Of a DNA stretch of 64,000 bases, positions 62,298 through 64,000 are shown in pieces. The stretch's first letter is position 1; every line of letters starts with the position of its first letter. Both the position numbers and the translations under genes were made by a program. The stretch covers positions 1,715,455-1,779,454 of the forward strand of contig NZ_CP124543.1 in NCBI RefSeq assembly GCF_029953635.1, given 5' to 3'. Below the pieces are notes generated by a model. It was not told the DNA's origin, searched no databases, and saw nothing but the letters and a program-made list of their open reading frames with translations. This DNA is from Halotia branconii CENA392. Its GTDB lineage: Bacteria > Cyanobacteriota > Cyanobacteriia > Cyanobacteriales > Nostocaceae.

Positions 62298-64000
62298 ATG
62301 AATGCATCCGAAATTTTAGCAAGTCTCACCCAACAAGGTGTACAAATTTGGGTGGAAAATGAAAAGTTAAATATTCGTTCACCAAAGGGTGTATTAACTC
62401 CAGATATCCATGCAGAAATTACTGCACGCAAGCCAGAGATTTTAGAATTTTTACGCCGACGTAATACTACCAATACCTTTCCTACAGTACCATTACCTCA
62501 AGGTTTAAGTTTGCAAACTATTGGGCGATTAATTGGTGAAACTGGTGATCAATTAAATCCAGAATGTAAGGAACCAATTATTGATCCTAAACTCATGGCT
62601 CAAAGGCTAACTGTTACTTTTAGACCTTTGCCGAAGGGATATAAAAATGCAGAAATTCTCAAATTTCGGGCCGATTTAGAACAAAAGTTGCAAGAATACG
62701 GAGTGAACGTTACACCTTGGCAACAAGCCACAACTGAGTTTTGTTATCAATTCAAGATACCATTAATTAATCTCAAACAAAGTATTAAAACCAGGGTAGT
62801 TAAAACTGGTATTAATGCTGTAATTGATGTTGATAGACCACCCTCTGTCAGAAGTCGTTCTGAGACATTTGTGGCCGAGAAGCTTTATCAATTATATTCG
62901 CGCTTTATTTTAAAAGAGCGCAAAATTTCAGTTTCTCGAATTGCAAGTTTAATTGGCTGGGCGGAAGAATGCGCTGCCAAATATATTGAAGACCCTACCA
63001 ATACTCAGGTCATTATTCTTACCAAATTAGATCAGGACTTTATCAATTTTCAAACTCCTTATCAGCAAAAAATTAAGATGGGTTTGAATACTCTAGTCAG
63101 AACATTTTCGGAAATTGTGATTGGAGTTTCTGATTCTCAATTCTCGATTTTAAATATGAATCTTTCCGATTCAGTCTTTGCTAGAGATGAGATTGATGGT
63201 TTTGTTTTAAAATCACTCATTCCTAAAGTTTATGTTCCTATTTTACCGTTGCCCTTGAGCAAATTTAAATTAGGTCAATATAACCCCCTGTCATCAAGTT
63301 ACGCACAAAAGTTAGTTAGCTTAAGTACTCAGTTAGAGCATACTAATCTTTTTCCTCCTGGTTCTAAGCTGAGTGAAGTAATTAAAAGACAATCCCACAG
63401 AGATATTGTCAATGTAATTGTTAATGGCAGAACTGGTGTTTCTTACGGTTTTGTCGCTTATGCAGAACCACCACAATACGTTGGCGACATTGATATTCCT
63501 GAATATGAATGGGAAAACTTAGCGCCTGTTACTGGATTTAGTAGTAATGAAGTCCGCCAAAATGACGTTGGTAGACGATATTTAAAAACCAAAATAGGAG
63601 CAGAATATAAATTTAAGCAAATTCCTGATATTTGGATTTGTAGCGCTCGTTCTGGCTCTAATAAAACCAATTTGAATTTAGAAAGTGACATTCTCAGAAT
63701 TGGTTTGACTGATAGATTATTGCTCGATTTACCACAAGGAGTTGATCCGACATTAGCAGATATTAAACCATCTTATGATGTTTATGTCATGCTAGCGATC
63801 GCCATGTCCGCATCTTTGTATGCACCCAACTTAATCAACAACGGTATGCCGATGATTCACTTCCACGGATACCCCTCTGTTGAGTGGTTGCAACAGCATG
63901 AATACTTCATGGGAGTCAACAATCCTTCTGTACCTTGTGGCACTTATGAATCAGGGGTATTTAACTTTTTAGGTATTTATAATTTGGTCAATCAATATGG
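62298..64000 (+). CDS. TubC-docking-domain protein of unknown function (partial, cut by right edge)
   Basis: The frame is open from the ATG at 62298 for 567 codons to the window edge. Residues 1-55 (ASLTQQGVQIWVENEKLNIR, then EITARKPEILEFLRR) match the TubC_N docking domain, which in NRPS/PKS systems brings an assembly-line partner. A short linker with Pro and Gly follows, then a large domain that I do not recognise. It has RVVKTGINAVIDVDRPP, NGRTGVSYGFVAYAEPP, YLKTKIGAEYKFKQIPDIWICSARSGS and a GMPMIHFHGYP string. It has no membrane helix. It lies at the end of the hgl cluster and probably acts on the chain carried by the free ACP. It is not a typical HglB thioester reductase. Confidence 0.7.
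   Translation, partial: MNASEILASLTQQGVQIWVENEKLNIRSPKGVLTPDIHAEITARKPEILEFLRRRNTTNTFPTVPLPQGLSLQTIGRLIGETGDQLNPECKEPIIDPKLMAQRLTVTFRPLPKGYKNAEILKFRADLEQKLQEYGVNVTPWQQATTEFCYQFKIPLINLKQSIKTRVVKTGINAVIDVDRPPSVRSRSETFVAEKLYQLYSRFILKERKISVSRIASLIGWAEECAAKYIEDPTNTQVIILTKLDQDFINFQTPYQQKIKMGLNTLVRTFSEIVIGVSDSQFSILNMNLSDSVFARDEIDGFVLKSLIPKVYVPILPLPLSKFKLGQYNPLSSSYAQKLVSLSTQLEHTNLFPPGSKLSEVIKRQSHRDIVNVIVNGRTGVSYGFVAYAEPPQYVGDIDIPEYEWENLAPVTGFSSNEVRQNDVGRRYLKTKIGAEYKFKQIPDIWICSARSGSNKTNLNLESDILRIGLTDRLLLDLPQGVDPTLADIKPSYDVYVMLAIAMSASLYAPNLINNGMPMIHFHGYPSVEWLQQHEYFMGVNNPSVPCGTYESGVFNFLGIYNLVNQY

Noticed and set aside
62298..64000. Assignment as HglB thioester reductase by gene order
   Set aside because: HglB-type proteins should show a carrier-protein and NAD(P)-binding reductase motif. 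None is visible in the 567 residues present.

Overview
The window looks like the chromosome of a filamentous, heterocyst-forming cyanobacterium close to Nostoc/Anabaena. The reasons are the frequent GCGATCGC-type (HIP1) octamers, a moderately AT-rich coding style, a CcmK-type carboxysome shell gene, pxcA, several DevBCA-type exporter genes, and above all a heterocyst glycolipid (hgl) island. The order of genes from 34.2 to 43.3 kb matches, from memory, the all5341-all5347 block of Anabaena sp. PCC 7120 (hglT ... hgdA, hgdC, hgdB). A database comparison would be needed to confirm this.

Layout. 1-3354: a Ser/Thr kinase fused to an AAA-type ATPase, cut by the left edge. 3.6-9.9 kb: assorted genes (a secreted repeat protein, a 2OG-Fe(II) oxygenase, a lone BMC shell protein with an aminotransferase, DJ-1/PfpI, PEBP and NmrA-like proteins). 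10.0-19.9 kb: a minus-strand run of devA-, devC- and devB-type genes, a degenerate RNase H-like protein, a cytokinin-dehydrogenase-like flavoprotein, a putative ATC-hydrolase-family protein, hemF and two tandem Rieske oxygenases. 20.6-34.1 kb: a ribbon-helix-helix regulator with a palindromic operator region, a molybdopterin oxidoreductase, aspS, a RecB/AddB-like helicase, pxcA, mltA, a TPR protein, an AraC regulator and a small secreted protein. 34.2-43.3 kb: glycosyltransferases, epimerase and HgdBC exporter subunits. 44.1-64.0 kb: a ParB/degenerate methylase protein, a small hypothetical protein, and then the PUFA-synthase-like glycolipid synthase.

How the hgl island works together (family knowledge plus reading of motifs): HglE (KS-AT-ACP-ACP), a KR-DH protein, a free ketosynthase, a PfaB-type CLF/AT protein, a PfaD-type enoyl reductase and a free ACP would build the long hydroxylated alkyl chain. 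Glycosyltransferases (HglT type) and the epimerase HgdA would supply and attach the sugar. HgdB/HgdC and DevBCA-type proteins would export the glycolipid. The last gene, cut by the right edge, starts with a TubC-like docking domain and is otherwise unrecognised.

The most unusual observations are these. The PfaA-type ketoreductase is split between hglE and the next gene, and a MITE-like element and a proline-rich mini-ORF lie in the gap. There are at least three kinds of small MITE-like element, several with visible target-site duplications. Short purine/pyrimidine repeats have invaded coding sequences. A ParB-methylase relative that has lost its catalytic motifs sits in the island. No tRNA, rRNA, CRISPR array or complete insertion sequence was seen.
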